From Smittia aterrima (Eukaryota > Arthropoda > Insecta > Diptera > Chironomidae): a DNA stretch of 64,000 nucleotides. Of the stretch, positions 23,701-36,340 are shown piece by piece (the stretch's first letter is position 1; each line of letters starts with the position of its first letter). The translations under genes were made by a program, and so were the position numbers. The stretch covers positions 17,856,854 through 17,920,853 of the forward strand of contig CP093830.1 in NCBI GenBank assembly GCA_033063855.1, written 5' to 3'. The notes below the pieces were generated by a model. It made no database searches. It was not told where the DNA came from and saw nothing but the letters and a program-made list of their open reading frames with translations.

Positions 23701-26700
23701 GATTATTTCAATTCATTCTTCTTAGTCTTTGGAATGTCTCACGTTGTGATTGTGAAACGCCAGCCTGACGAGATCTTATTTGTCGTTCAGGCGACGCTTG
23801 TGATGGCGTTGCGTTGACTGAAGCTACTTTCTTGACGCGGGCTAGAATAATATTTCGAATTGCAAGAATTAAATTTCTGGAATGTTAAATTTCTCGATTT
23901 GCAGTCGTAAGCAAAGAAAAGATAGAATCGAAGCTTTAAGTACCTTGCTGAGCGTATTGTCCTTCTGTTATCAGTTAGTGTGAAGCATAATCATGCAATG
24001 AGAGAAGAGTATGATTGCATGATATTAGAGATGAACATGATGAAGATTAATTATTAGGGCATGAAGCTTAAATGCGATACTTACGTACTGACGCAGGTCC
24101 CGCAGTCATTTTCATTCTGGATATGTTCGCGTACTGAGCTCTTGCTTTAGCTCTCTGAACTGCATTCGCATCAACAGCCGAAACGCTTCTAAAGTTACTC
24201 GCTAAATTTTCGAAACAAAAGCAAGGTTTCTATGATTAGTTAATGTCTTCAAAAAAAAGTCACAAAAAACAATGAAGTAACACAAAAAAAAAACAATTTT
24301 TCTTTTCCATCAAGCCAACCTTTGGGAAGTTCCCGATGTGCTACAGGGATTCCACTTCGATTCCGATACGAACGAGGCAAAGAAGGCTGACGCGATAATC
24401 GCGTAGCATTGCTTAAGTTCTCGGTACTCACGCTGGGTGAGCCGACTGTGTTATAAACTGTTATTAATTTGTATCCAAACGTGAGCGTGAAATTGGTTTT
24501 GTTTTAAGATTGTTAGACTTTTGCTCAGTGGGAATGATTCATTCTTAAAGGTCAAAGCTTATTTTAAGAAAGAAAGAAAGACTCGGTACCTGCTTGCGGA
24601 GTAGCCGGGCTGCGAAGTCCAGATGATTGTCGCCTTTCTATATTTCCATGATTGATTATATGAGAGGAATCATTAGGAGGGGTTTTTGATTGAGATGCAA
24701 TTTTGAAAAGAAAGTTTTTCTAAACGGAAACTTAAGTTTGCAGCCGTCACCGGTTAAAATGTTAAGCAAACTTTAGTTTCAGTTTTGATTGTGATTCTAC
24801 GTTCCGAAATGTGTTTTTAATTTCGCAGGTCGAGACTGTGAGATCATCACCACAAGGCGATAATCAATTCTCGATATCTCCCACTCAATTCCTTTTCCGA
24901 TATGCAAAGTAAGTAAAAATGACGAACACATACTATAAACGGCACCAGGCATTGAGTTAAGACTTGTATTACTTCCACGGAGACTAGCACTCATTGAATT
25001 TGTACCATTTGAGTCAGCATCGCGTTCCTTTTCCACTTGTCGTTGCGTGGAAATGTCGAGCGATCCGTACAATTGGTCAGCCAGATCCGGGAAATGTTTT
25101 CGAAAAGACCAGTAAGACCTGAAGAGAAAAAATTCAATGAGAATAACTGTTTGTCAGTCTTGATAATTTTATGAGTCATACTTTCTACTGTGTCTTCTTG
25201 CCTCGGCATCAGCATCGCTGATTCCTTTCTTCACAGCATCACGTAACAGCAATTGATTCTTTTCCAATGCTTTTGTTGGCCACTCCTCAAAGACAAAAAT
25301 GAGAAGCTCACAGAGGTTCGAGCGAATGTCTTTTGACTTGGATTGCATGAGATTCGTTGTAATAATCGGCAGAAGCTTTGGAACGTGCGCGTACCGAATT
25401 ACATATTTCAATGCCAAGGTTCCAGCACTCGAAATGACCTTGGCCGAGTTCTGAATCAAGTTGATCATCTCGGGGAAGATGTAGGCGATAAACTGGTCGA
25501 GTTTATTGCGCAGAACTTTTGACATGTAGGCTAGCGTTATGCATGCCTCACGAATTACTTGCGAACGCAGCTCTTTAAGAATATCGAGGAATGCAATTGA
25601 TAAGTCCTTGAGTTGCTGAGGAAAGTTTGGATTGGTTTGGGCGTTAAGCATCAACAGTGATCGAAGTTTCTTCAAAGCATCGACTCGCTTTTCCCAGTCC
25701 TGAGTCTTATCACCTATAATTCCGTTAATTGTCTTCATGAGGTCGTCGATATCGCGTTGGCCAAACACTGTTAGTTGAGGTACGACTTCGAAGGCTGCTT
25801 CAAAGACTTCTTGAGAAACAGCTCCAGCTTGAGCTGACACATCGCCACTGCCAGCACTTGAAGGAGTATCACCAAGTCCCGGCTTACGAGCAGATGCTGT
25901 CGCAGACATTGTTCGCTTAACTAGTTTTGTTGGTCTCGCTGGAGGTCCTAAAGGAGTTGCGTCTGGTTCATCATAGTTTGATGCTACTGAGTTGAGAGCT
26001 GTTGGCATGAGAAGCCCATCATTCTTCACTTCATCAAACTTCTGTTCGAGTATTGCAAGTTTCTGCGGAGGAATTTCTTTTTTTCTCAGATCTTGACGCA
26101 AACGATCACCAACGTGTTTATAGATTTCGATGAGAGTTTGAAATGCTGCGTCTCGTACTGTCACTGTTGGATCTCCCAGTAGAATGACAATAGGTGAAAT
26201 AAATGCTTTAACAACGACTTGCTGCGTTCCGTATCTAAAAAATGTAAGCAGATGGTTAAAAAAAATTATTTTCAATGTGATGACGTCAACTTGTTGACTT
26301 CGACTTGACTTACTCGTTCAAAGTATTAATAATAGTTTGCAGATACTCCTCACGAATCTTTGCGTTCTTGTGCTTGAAGCATCCAGTGAGCTTATCTAAC
26401 AAATTTTGTGGTCCAATAACACGACACTCAATTAGCTTTTGAAGCAGCAACTGAGCTTTCTCTCGCACTGTGTCTCGACTGTCACCCAATCGATCGACAA
26501 CGTGAGGTAGGATGTTTGATGTGTATGCGTTGAAATCCTGGCCCAATCGCTGCACAAGCTCTGTGAATGCTTCAAGTGCACGCTGCGCGATCTGCAAAGA
26601 AACCAAACGATTGTTTTTATTTCGTCATTCGAAAAACTTGGCCTTAAGAATATTCACATGACGTCATCTTTGCGACAAGCCGGGGAATGAAAAATATTGT

Positions 26701-27953
26701 GTGTAAATAAGATCGGAGACGAGAAACACAAAGTTTACTTAATAAAAAACTCGTCGTCGGGTTTTGGTTGACTGATCTTGAATATTTACTGAAATTAGAA
26801 ACCTTCTATCGATTTAGAGAGAGATGCTTGTTCTTTGGAGTCTGGCGCGGAACTGGAGACAACTCCACCAGAATTCTGTTATGGAATTACATCTTCAACC
26901 CACAAGTCTCTCGTCGAGAAGTGAACGAGTTTATGACGAATTTAAATAACTTATCAAAAGTTACGTCACTCTAATCAACTAAAAATGACTTTACGGCAGA
27001 GGTTGATGTTGTTTTTAAATTTCTTTTCTCAATGTCCATTGAGACATGTTTCATCATTGAATTGAAAAATTGTGTCATAAATTTAATTCAGACAATTGTG
27101 GAAGAAACAAAAAGAGAGAGAAACCCACCTACGCACAGTAGTCATCTGAAAGCAATAATTTTTGTCGTAGACGCTTTGACCGATTTGCTAAATAAATTTT
27201 TGGAGAGCTCGTGCGTTGATTAAACGACTTTCGTTTTCATTAAATAAAATTTAAATGTGTTGCAATTTAAGCTTCAGAACTCGACTTGGGTGTGTCAGAT
27301 GCTCAAAAAAATCATTACCGAACGAAAAAAACTAATTGTCAACAACGGTTTATCCTGATTTTTAGACAAAAAATGATATCGAGCGGAAGTGAACAATCAT
27401 TTCTCTCATGTACAAGTTGAATTAACAATTAAGGCGATATTAAAGAAACTGGATCTCGGGAAAAGTTTTATATGGGCTCTTAGTAAATTACGTATTTGTT
27501 TTTGTTTTATTACAGTCAGCGCACTCCTTCATTAAGCAAACTTGTAGGTTTGGCCACCCAAAGCCCCATTCTCCCCTTTCCACACATCAACGTGATTTAC
27601 GGAGAGTTCCCATGAAGAAAGCCTGCGATGTGTTTACGGATATTAGTTTCGCGATGGCCGCAAAACATTAGAAGAACGAACGAATCATCGACAAAATTAA
27701 CATTCCTCTGCTATCTTATCACATCGAGCGCGATATGTTTTATTTTCATTACGGAACTCACCTTGAAATGACTGCCCGTTAGCCATGGCATGAGAGCATC
27801 GACTAGGAGCCCAAGGTCGCTGCACATAATGGAGTTTTCATAGTCGCTGAGGTAGTTCACCAAGTCCTCTGCAAGACATGTCTTGATGCGCATATCCGAC
27901 TTTCCCATTTGGGCTATGAATCCATCAAGATCAGTTGGCTTTGCATATGCCAT
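20750..27953 (-). CDS. chb: CLASP microtubule plus-end protein (chromosome bows/Orbit)
   Basis: Microtubule-stabilising protein of spindle, kinetochore and growth cone (family knowledge). Exons in transcription order: 27762-27953, 26314-26591, 25182-26234, 24934-25118, 24590-24637, 24320-24445, 24085-24201, 23944-23964, 23743-23841, 22568-23682, 22426-22513, 22266-22367, 21988-22204, 21776-21930, 21570-21717, 21336-21510, 21073-21279, 20888-21012, 20750-20807. The join is 4509 nt, or 1502 aa, about the length of Drosophila Chb. The N-terminus MAYAKPTDLDGFIAQM is diagnostic. TOG-type helical repeats lie in exons 1-3 and in exon 10. A basic Ser-rich linker carries the EB1-binding S/T-x-I-P motifs SGIP (exon 6) and TGIP (exon 10). 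The C-terminal domain is in exons 15-18. Exon 8 is a 21-nt microexon. The exon 6 donor (GTTGGC) is weak and is the least certain junction. Intron 1 (26592-27761) holds nothing recognisable. Confidence 0.95.
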
Positions 27954-28980
27954 CTTGTTTATTAATATTTTGCACTCTCTTAACACTCAAATATCACTTG
28001 AGGATGTGGTTTTCAGTTTTCGGTTATTTTACACTTCACTAAGCTAAGCGATTGCCATTCAGTTGCTTCTTTTCTTTGGCTGCTGCCTTAGCGACTTCAA
28101 TTTTCTCTTTTCAATTGCTCTGGATTTTCGATTTCTTCTTTTTCGAATTTCTCAATCACACATTCGCGAAAGTCGACGATGCAATATGACGCTAAAATAT
28201 GACAACAAGAGAATAAATTTAATGATCAAACACAGCACAGCGATAGATTTAACCGGAATTTAAGCGACTTTTCACAAGTTTTTTCACACAAGTCCAGCAA
28301 CAACAAACATTGCGATGAAAATTCACTTTTTCACTTTAAATATGAGCCAAACCTCACCTTGCAAATAAAATCTACGTTTTTGTTAGCTTAACAGTTAGTA
28401 TTACGTTACTTTCATTTAAATTTTCACAGGATTTGATGTTTAAATTCACATTTTCGACGCGCGAGCTCCGCTGAAAATATTTTTTTTATTAAGTTCCTAA
28501 CTTCTCCAACTCAACTTCAGCACTCATGCGCTGAATAACTTTTTAACGTTTCTCGTTAAAGCGGTTTTTATCAATCATCGCTTGAATTATTTGATTTAAG
28601 AAGAGAATAAGAGAACTTAAGTGCTCTGCTTATAATAAAACGTTTATTCAGCTTCATTCCTTTGATTGCTTAATCAAAAAATCAGACGAAGTGTTCCTTT
28701 AAAAAATCTGTTCTCCAAGTGCTCTAATAATCTCCGAACAAACGACGAAAATAAAAAAATATTCACATTCATTGCATTTTGAGGCTTTAGAAGAAACCAG
28801 GAATTTCATTAGATTAGTTAAATCGTAATTCTAGTTGTAATTCCCTTCTCCGCTTTCCCAACATTCAAGAAGAAGAATCCAAGCTGTCCTTGCTGACCGT
28901 AAGTTAAATATTTCACTGACACGTCATTTTAAAATCAAAAATGGTTTTTTAGATAAACATTGTGATAAGATTTGCCTACG
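27954..28980. promoter_or_regulatory. Divergent promoter region of chb and the TraB gene
   Basis: About 1 kb between two start codons that point away from each other. It should hold the 5' UTRs and promoters of both genes. No ORF with coding character is present, and no clear TATA box or initiator was assigned. Confidence 0.5.
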
Positions 28981-30113
28981 ATGAGCTCGAATAATCTAGA
29001 GAATGTTGTTCTAGCATCGACTATGCAGAAGCCAGATGATGTAAAGATCAATATCGAACCAGCAAATGAGCCACTCGTTCCTACAGATAGTTTCAAAGAC
29101 TTGAAGATCTACGACACAATAGAAGAATTCAATCAAAACCTTCCAGACACAGTCACTTTATTGAAAGCTCCTAATGGGAACAACGTTTATCTCGTGGGAA
29201 CAGCTCATTTCAGCGAAGAATCACAGAAGGATGTCGCTTTAGTGATTAGAAACGTACATCCTCGAGCTGTTGTAGTTGAATTGTGCAAATCGCGTGAACA
29301 TATCCTGAAACATGACGAGAAGACCTTACTCGAAGAGGCTAAGGACATCAACATGCAGAAAATTAGAAATGTCATAAAAACTAATGGAGTGAGTAGTTGA
29401 AATGTTAATCTTTCCTTTCATTTTGCTAAGTAACTCTCTTATCGTTTCAGTATGTCAATGGGATCTTCTACATTCTACTTTTAAATATGTCTGCCAAATT
29501 GACGAAAGAACTTGGAATGGCTCCTGGCGGCGAGTTTAGAACAGCAATGAAGGAAGCCGCTAAAATCGACAATTGCCTTATCCTTCTCGGTGATAGACCG
29601 ATAAACATTACGTTGCAGCGTGCTATCAAAGGTCTCTCCCTCTGGCAGACCTTTAAACTTGTTTTTAAATTAATGTCATTCGACGAAAACATCACAAAAG
29701 AAGAAGTTGAGCAATGCAAGCAGAAAGATCTTCTCGAAGAGCTGATGAAAGAGATGGCTGGAGAATTCCCTGCGTTCGGTGAAGTTTTTGTTAACGAACG
29801 TGACCTCTATCTCTGCTACAGTCTTCAAACGGCAGCTGAGATGCCCTATCCAAAATTATCGAACGTTGCTTCAGCCAGTTCTGCCTCTGAACCGATAAAT
29901 GTTGTTGGAGTGTTAGGCATTGGACATTGTGCGGGTGTAACAAGAAACTGGACAAAGAAAGGGCTCATTGAAGAGATTCCCCGAATCATGGTAATTCCAA
30001 AAGCTCCTCTTAGCACAAGGATGTTTAAACACACAGTAAAATACGGATCCCTGGCGCTAGTTGGATATGGAGTTTATCGAGTGGCAGCTCCTTACTTGCG
30101 AAAACTTTTTTAA
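28981..30113 (+). CDS. TraB domain-containing protein (TRABD family)
   Basis: Two exons, 28981-29388 and 29451-30113, joined in frame to 356 aa (human TRABD is similar in length). TraB/PrgY-family landmarks are visible: YLVGTAHFS near residue 80, VVVELCKSR near 105, LGDRPINITLQRA near 195 and GVLGIGHCAGV near 305. The C-terminus has a hydrophobic stretch (LALVGYGVYRVAAPYL), compatible with a membrane anchor. Related animal proteins are associated with the mitochondrial outer membrane, but the biochemical role is not established from sequence. The start ATG follows a short 5' leader. An in-frame TTG nine bases upstream is not needed. Confidence 0.9.
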
Positions 30114-30552
30114 GTCAATTCGTGATCGAGAATTTCAACCGAGAATCAAAACTAGCTTTCCGTTTTTGCTTGAAAAGTATTAGATTCACACAGTTTCCTT
30201 CGTTTTTACCATTGTTAAAGAATCTTTTATTTTGATTATATTTTAAAGCAAATAAAACAAAGAAGTTTTTTGAAATGAAAAAAATTAACAGCTTTTGGTT
30301 TTTTTTATTCCATAACGGAAATTGTCAATTTGAATTGGACGCTTTCCACAAAATCTTAAATTTCCCTCGTTACTTGGCCGAGTGCGTTCAAGGTTTTGTT
30401 GTAAACAACAAATTGATGAACGTACTCGGCCTCGTGTTTCACATTTTTATTCGATCAGCAGAGTTTTCTTAATTTCAAGAAATCTAAGCGTTGTTTTAAT
30501 ATAAATAATAACCCAAATCAATCAAATAATCGCAAGGATACATTGAGTTAAA
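30114..30552. other. Intergenic: TraB 3' UTR and Mrt4 5' region
   Basis: A polyadenylation-type hexamer (aataaa near 30252) ends the TraB gene. The remaining bases up to 30552 should contain the Mrt4 promoter. The short open frame at 30275-30472 has no family resemblance. Confidence 0.5.
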
Positions 30553-31408
30553 ATGCCGAAGTCGAAGAGAGATAAGAAAAGTGAGTTCTCATAATCAAAA
30601 TAATCGAGCACTTTACTAATTTTTTTTAATTTTAGTTTCGTTGACAAAGACCAACAAAAAAGGCTTGGAGAACAAACAGAAAGTTATCGAAGACATCCAA
30701 TCATGCGCTGAACAATATCCGAACGTTTTCCTGTTCTCAGTCGACAACATGCGAAATAGTACTTTGAAATACATCAGAAATGAATGGAAAGACTCGAGAT
30801 TCTTCTTCGGAAAGATCTCCGTAATGAAACTGGGATTGAAACAAGCTGAAGTTGATGATGAACTCTGTGAGAAAATGGAAGGACAGCGAGGATTACTCTT
30901 CACGAAACACGACAAAGACACTGTTGTAGATTGGTTCAAAGAATATTCCGCCGAAGAATTTGCACGAAGTGGCTTCAAAGCAACATCAACTGTGACACTC
31001 CCTGAAGGTCCGATGCCTGAATTCTCACATGCCATTGAACCACATCTTCGTAAGCTCGGAATGCCCACGAAACTTGATCGTGGAATCGTCACATTGTACA
31101 GTGAATTCACAGTTTGCGAAAAGGGACAAATGTTGACACCAGAGCAAGCTAAGATCCTCAAACTTGTCAGTAAACCACTCGCTACATTCAAGGTTAACGT
31201 CGAGTGCTGTATAACAAAAGAGAACGGTTTCGAAACAATCCAGATGCCCAAGAGCGACAAGAAATCCTTGAAGAAACCGATGAAGGCAAAGGACAAGCTC
31301 AAGCAGAAGAACAGTAAGAAATCAAAGGATGAATCAATGATGGAAATTATAGAAGGATCAGATGATGACGAAGAGAGCGACGATGAAGATATGGATGATT
31401 CCGATTAA
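30553..31408 (+). CDS. Mrt4: Ribosome assembly factor Mrt4 (mRNA turnover 4 homologue)
   Basis: Nucleolar paralogue of ribosomal stalk protein P0 that holds the P0 site on pre-60S particles until late maturation (family knowledge). Exons 30553-30580 and 30636-31408 give 266 aa. The N-terminus is MPKSKRDKK followed by VSLTKTNKKGLENKQ. The uL10-like core is recognisable by FLFSVDNMRNSTLKYIR, the FFFGK segment and LRKLGMPTKLDRG. The C-terminus ends in a Lys-rich stretch and a strongly acidic tail (GSDDDEESDDEDMDDSD), longer than in yeast or human. The 55-bp intron after nine codons is GT-AG. Confidence 0.92.
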
Positions 31409-32157
31409 ATCATTGTCATTATTAAATTTTATATTTGCTGGAAAATAAAGTTTAAATGAATTCAAAAGAATGTTTTATGCGCAAACAATTTTATTTCTTT
31501 CAGCTCGCCCACTTTTCAAAAAGCAACTCCTTGTTTAACAATATTTTCTCTAATCTCAACTCTGCTGTGAAAAATATTCTATCACTTCAGCCAACAATCA
31601 TTATTCTCGCTCCTTGTAAAATTGTCTGAGGAAATTTGTTTTCTCAAAACTATCACAAAAAAATTCGCAAATGCAGTAATTTGAACTAAACGACGCAACT
31701 AAATTTAATTATATTCGATCAAATTCCTCCAACAATCAAAATCGGGAAATAGATTTTTCTCGTCACAGCCTTTTCTGATTGAAAGAGAAATTCGAATCAA
31801 TCAACCCTCAATGTTAAGCAATCACTCTCAAGAAAACATTTTTCAAGTTCGTGGACACGAAAAGCAGAAGCTTAGAGCTTTAGCGAAGCTTCTCAATGCC
31901 ATTGTCTGAACCACTAGCAATAAAAGCTAAAATATTTTCAACCTCTCCATAAGCTAAATAAATCAATGAATGTGCTGTCTTTTGCTTATTTTAAATGTTT
32001 TCACATCATACAATTCATAGTGATGATTGATAATCTTTAAGTTTTAATAATAAAGCCTGGAATAATTTTAGAATAGCTTAAAAATGCATAGTCGCATCGG
32101 TCAGCGAGTTATGGAATTTCCCTGAAACATTTCTGTTCGGGCTGTAAGTGCATTCGA
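31409..32157. other. Convergent intergenic interval Mrt4 / Lipin
   Basis: Contains the Mrt4 poly(A) signal (aataaag near 31445) and, on the other strand, the Lipin 3' UTR of the distal isoform. No other gene is seen. Confidence 0.5.
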
Positions 32158-35100
32158 TCAATTTTCTGGAATCGTTGCTAAAGGTTTCGATTGAACGCTT
32201 TGCAATGATGTTTCTCCGATCGGTGTTGAGCCTCTGGACACTGGCAAATCAAAATCGTAAACTGGATCGCGCCAGTAGTTGAACGATGTGTATTCGATGC
32301 AATCAGCAACATCGTCTTCAACATCAACTGGAGGATAAACTTGATCAACGATGTAAGTCATGGAGCAATATCTAAAATTAAAAACAAGAACAAAAATTAT
32401 TTTAATTGCACTTCACAAAAAAAAACAAGAGAAATGAATGCGATGAGATGAAACGATTGCAACGAGAAACATTCAAAAGCTTGACGAATAAGTGTTCAAG
32501 GTCATTTGGACGTCGAGTGAAGCACCAGCTTCGTAAAGCTCGCAAAACGACGTTGTGCAAAAACGAGAACTACAAACGATTTGTGACAAAAACAAAAAGA
32601 CGAACGAAAAATCTGAACAGAAAACAAATTTTATTGCTCAACGACACACAAAAATTTTCATTGGAGGTGGAAAGTGAGAGAGAAAATTCTTCTTAAACAT
32701 CAACAACATTTTAAGTCTTTTATTTATCTAAGCAAAGTTTCTTATTCTAATCTTAAACTTATTAAGCAATGCTTCTCAACTATTTGATTGTCGATTCTGA
32801 AAAATGCTTTTCAAACATTGCTAGCCTCTTAGAGGCTTTCGACTTCTTTATCACTGAAATCCTTAATCTTATATGTCACAATCGTCTTCCTGTCTTTTGC
32901 TAAAGCTCTGCTAAAGCCTTTGAAACCTCATTGAGGATTAATCAGTAACGAAACAAAAATGATAAAAAAAAATTATAAACCGAGATCATAACAAATCTAA
33001 CGCGAGTGGATTAACAACTCAAAGTGTCTAAATTAATATTCCATTTCGCCAAATTGCAAGCCATCGTCATCGGTGAAGCAGCTGTCATCGTCCTCGTTTT
33101 TCTCATGCAAGTTGCTGAACTTTATCAGCACGGAACTCTCCGGCATCAATTCTTTGGGGAGAGGTGGGAAATTGTCGTTCACAGAGAGCGATTGCTGCTC
33201 ATATCTGTTTATTTAAATGATTTTTGATATTTTTAATTTTAATAAATAAAAGAAAGAAAAGAAATGACGCGATCATGATACAAAACACTCGTCAGACATT
33301 CATCGTTCATTCAATCAGAGTCACCAAGAAAAAATTCATTTACTCCCACAACAAGACAGCACAAGTATGATAAAGGATGATAAAGAAAATCGCTTTCACG
33401 AGATACTTACGTCGATTGGAATGTTTGTGTTAGTTCGTGCTTTAGTTCTCCTCGCGGGTTGATTGTGTAAATTCGCATGATAGGAATACCAACGGCACGA
33501 TAAGCCCAAACGTCCTGTAAGCATTAACGTGAGAATTATCGGTTTAAAATTAATTATTTGTGACTTACGTTAATTCTGTTTCCGTAGCCAGCGTAGAATG
33601 GATTTTTGTCAGTGAATAAACTTTTGATATCGCTTAAGCATTCAATCTTAAACTGCTCGGGTTTCCTTTCGATGACTTCGCGATGGAACGCAGAGATCAG
33701 CGATGTTGGATTTAAAAGCAATGGTCCGTCAGGCAATGCAACGTCTCCTTGGCGAATCGATCGCAAATACTCTCGTGTTGCTCTTGATTGTCCAATAGCT
33801 CTTGCAGAGAGATACAGCATCTTATATCCATTCTCTTCGATCTTTGAGAAGAGCTGGGCGACTCCAATTTGAGCCCAATCTTTACCAACCATTGGAAGGA
33901 TGTGACCAAGAACATCAGACTTGGTGATCGTTCCGTCAATGTCGGAGATGACGACCTTATCGCTGTGCTTCCATTTGAACAAATAGCACTTGCAACGTGA
34001 TGTGCCTTGATAAGCTGTTGTAACGCTGAACTCAACTTCGTTCATTCCACTCTTCAAGTTAAGCATTTCAATTTGTTGTGAACTCAAACGGAGTGTTTTC
34101 CTAAACTTCTCTGTGTTCATTCCCAGTTCACCCATTTCGTCGTTGTTCTTTTGCTGGAATGAATCTTCAGAGCTTAATGAGTTATTTGCCATTTCGCTTT
34201 CTTTAAGTGCAGAAACCAAAGTCTTGTGAGGTGATGCGATCGGTAACGTTTGTGTTGCAACTCCATCGACACTGTCAGACTTGGTAAGTTCTGTGGTTTT
34301 CTTTGGTTCTTGAACTGATCCACCACCTGAACGTCTCCACGAGAACCAACTTCGTCTGCTTTCAGCTTGAGTTGCTTGTGGATTTCCTTCCTTCTCTTTG
34401 CCTTGCTCAGACTTGGGTTCTTCAATCGACAACAACTTCTCGCAAACGTCAATTGGTAGCGGCTTCTGATAGGCAAGCAATGTCATTACAACTGGGCAAG
34501 CTGTCATCCAAGTGTAATATTTATTATTCAATCGAACGACTAAGTTAGGAGAAGCAAAAAGAGCTGGATTGTGGCAGATGTCAGAGTATTGAACAATGTT
34601 CGCTTCAAAATCTTCATCGGTTGGTCCACCATTCTCCATTCCACCGCAAAGTGACAAAGAAACAAAGTTTAATGATGTATCAGTTTGGTTCTTATCGTCG
34701 TAATCGGAGTCAGTCGATTTAATAAGTTCCATTGAGGTTGTTGGGCTTTGAGGCAGACTTGTTCCATTGCCACTTTCGCGATCTTCTTCACGCTTAATGT
34801 CTTTGTTTTCTGTCTTGTTAGCTTGAGGGAAGTAAAGAGCAGCGACTTCCGGATCCATTGTTTCCGTGTCGAGATCAGAGAGGTAAAGTCCACCTTCAGG
34901 AACGCTCTTTCTCTTCTGCTTCATGAAGTTCAACATTCCACTCAACATCGAATTGCGTTTGTTTGATTCTGAAGCATTGACGTTGTCTGGATGATCTTCT
35001 GAAGTTGTCACTACTGGTTCGCCCCATCTCCAACTTGCGGAGCTTGTCATGGCATTTTCGCCTTTCTCGCGTTGTGATACTTCAAACTCAGTATCTGATT

Positions 35101-36233
35101 GAACTGGTGTTGATGGTCGGCTCTGTTGTGGGCTGGTTCCTGATCCCAACTCACCGTCGCTGAAGAAATGAATATCTAAGTCTCTAACTCGACTTTCTTG
35201 CTTCACAGGCTCTTCGTCACGGGGTAACTCCTTTGTAATATCATTTTCAGTGCTTGGTGATGCGTCGTTAGAGTTTTCTGGTGTCTCAAGTTCAGAGTTG
35301 ACACTGCCAGCTGAGCTGCTTGTACTGCTCTTCCTCTGACTATTCTTCTTCTTGATCATCGACTTCTTCCTTCGCTTCTTCTTCGACTGTTGCAATGTCG
35401 CTGATTGCTTATCGTCTTTGACTAGACTCTTGTTATCGTCAGACTTTTCCTTTGGATCAATTTTATTCGCATCGACATCAGCAATTCCTCCGCTCTTATC
35501 ACTGTCATTTAAACCGTCTTCGGTAATTGGACGGAACTGTTGGCTTTCGTCGTTACGTCGCAAGTTGAATTTCTCTTTGATTTCATCATAAAGCTGATCC
35601 TGCTCTTCAGGGAACTCCTTTCGAAGCTTCTGGGTCGTGAACTCAAGTTTGTTTGCAGTCAAATCACGACGAACCATGTCATTGTCGGTGTGTCGTCTTG
35701 TTTGGAAGTCTGAAGCTTGGTTCTCGAATTTGCTGGTCTCAGCTTCTGAAGTTTCCTTCGTTCCAAGGTCCACCGAGTTTCGCCGAGGAAGAGGAATCTT
35801 AAGGTCATTTTGTTTGCCATTGATCGTGTCTTCAAAATTCGTTAGTTCACTCGATGGAATCGGAGATGTTGCCATGTGATGTGGCAAGATTTCTAAGTCG
35901 CCCTCTGAGCATTCTTCAACAAAGAAAGCTTCGCCAGACTCGCCAAGCTTCATGTGGATGTCAACGGGCTCGCCATTAATTTCAATGTCAACCTAAGTAA
36001 AAGATAAATTAAGAAAATGTTTTCGGAAATGTGAAATTTATTGCACTTACGATCTTCTCGCGACTCCTGAGCACGCCCAATTTTCCGAATCGAACGTGGA
36101 AAGGCGAGCACAAGTAAGTGCCATCAGGTTGCTCGACAACGATTACATCAATCGCTCCGGTTAATGTGGCAGCGTTGATTTCACTGTAGAATTCTTTGAA
36201 GTCGCGAAACACTTTATTTGCAATGCTGAGCAT
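32158..36233 (-). CDS. Lpin: Lipin, phosphatidate phosphatase (distal C-terminal isoform)
   Basis: Mg2+-dependent phosphatidate phosphatase making diacylglycerol, and a nuclear co-regulator (family knowledge). Exons 36051-36233, 33569-35992, 33411-33514 and 32158-32371 give 974 aa. The N-LIP domain occupies about residues 1-100 (MLSIANKVFRDFKEFYSEIN). A polybasic putative nuclear localisation stretch (KKKRRKKSMIKKK) lies near residue 265. The C-LIP HAD phosphatase core holds the catalytic DxDxT motif (ISDIDGT) and an LxxIL-type co-regulator motif (LGHIL) just after it. The distal last exon encodes IVDQVYPP...SFNYWRDP, which resembles the conserved vertebrate Lipin C-terminus (VVDHVFP...FWREP). 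The acceptor at 36341 places a 5' UTR exon at 36234-36340. Confidence 0.95.
33033..33204 (-). CDS. Lpin: Alternative last exon of Lipin (proximal)
   Basis: After the shared exon ending at 33411, an acceptor at 33205 opens this exon in exactly the same phase as the distal exon. It encodes TYEQQSLSVNDNFPPLP followed by an acidic tail (EKNEDDDSCFTDDDG, ending FGEMEY) and a stop at 33033-33035, for a total of 960 aa. Both last exons begin with a codon for Tyr, so they appear to be mutually exclusive tails. Transcript evidence is not available here. Confidence 0.8.
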
Positions 36234-36340
36234 GTTTTGTCTGTGTCTCGTTCAGTCAAGTTTCAAGGTATTTACTGATTGCGTCCGGTGTCGGCTTTTC
36301 GGTTTTAAGCTCAAGGTTTTGCTTTGCTAGGCTCAAATAT
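36234..36340 (-). other. Lpin: Lipin 5' UTR exon segment
   Basis: On the minus strand, an acceptor (ctcttttcag) ends at 36341, and the exon then leads without an upstream ATG in strong context to the Lipin start codon at 36233. Confidence 0.55.

Noticed and set aside
30616..31302. 228-codon open frame on the minus strand
   Set aside because: Exactly antisense to the well-recognised Mrt4 coding exon, so it is a shadow of codon usage.
32406..32696. 96-codon Lys/Arg-rich frame on + inside the Lipin 3' interval
   Set aside because: Very basic, with no recognisable domain, and it lies in the intron between alternative Lipin last exons. Chance frame more likely.
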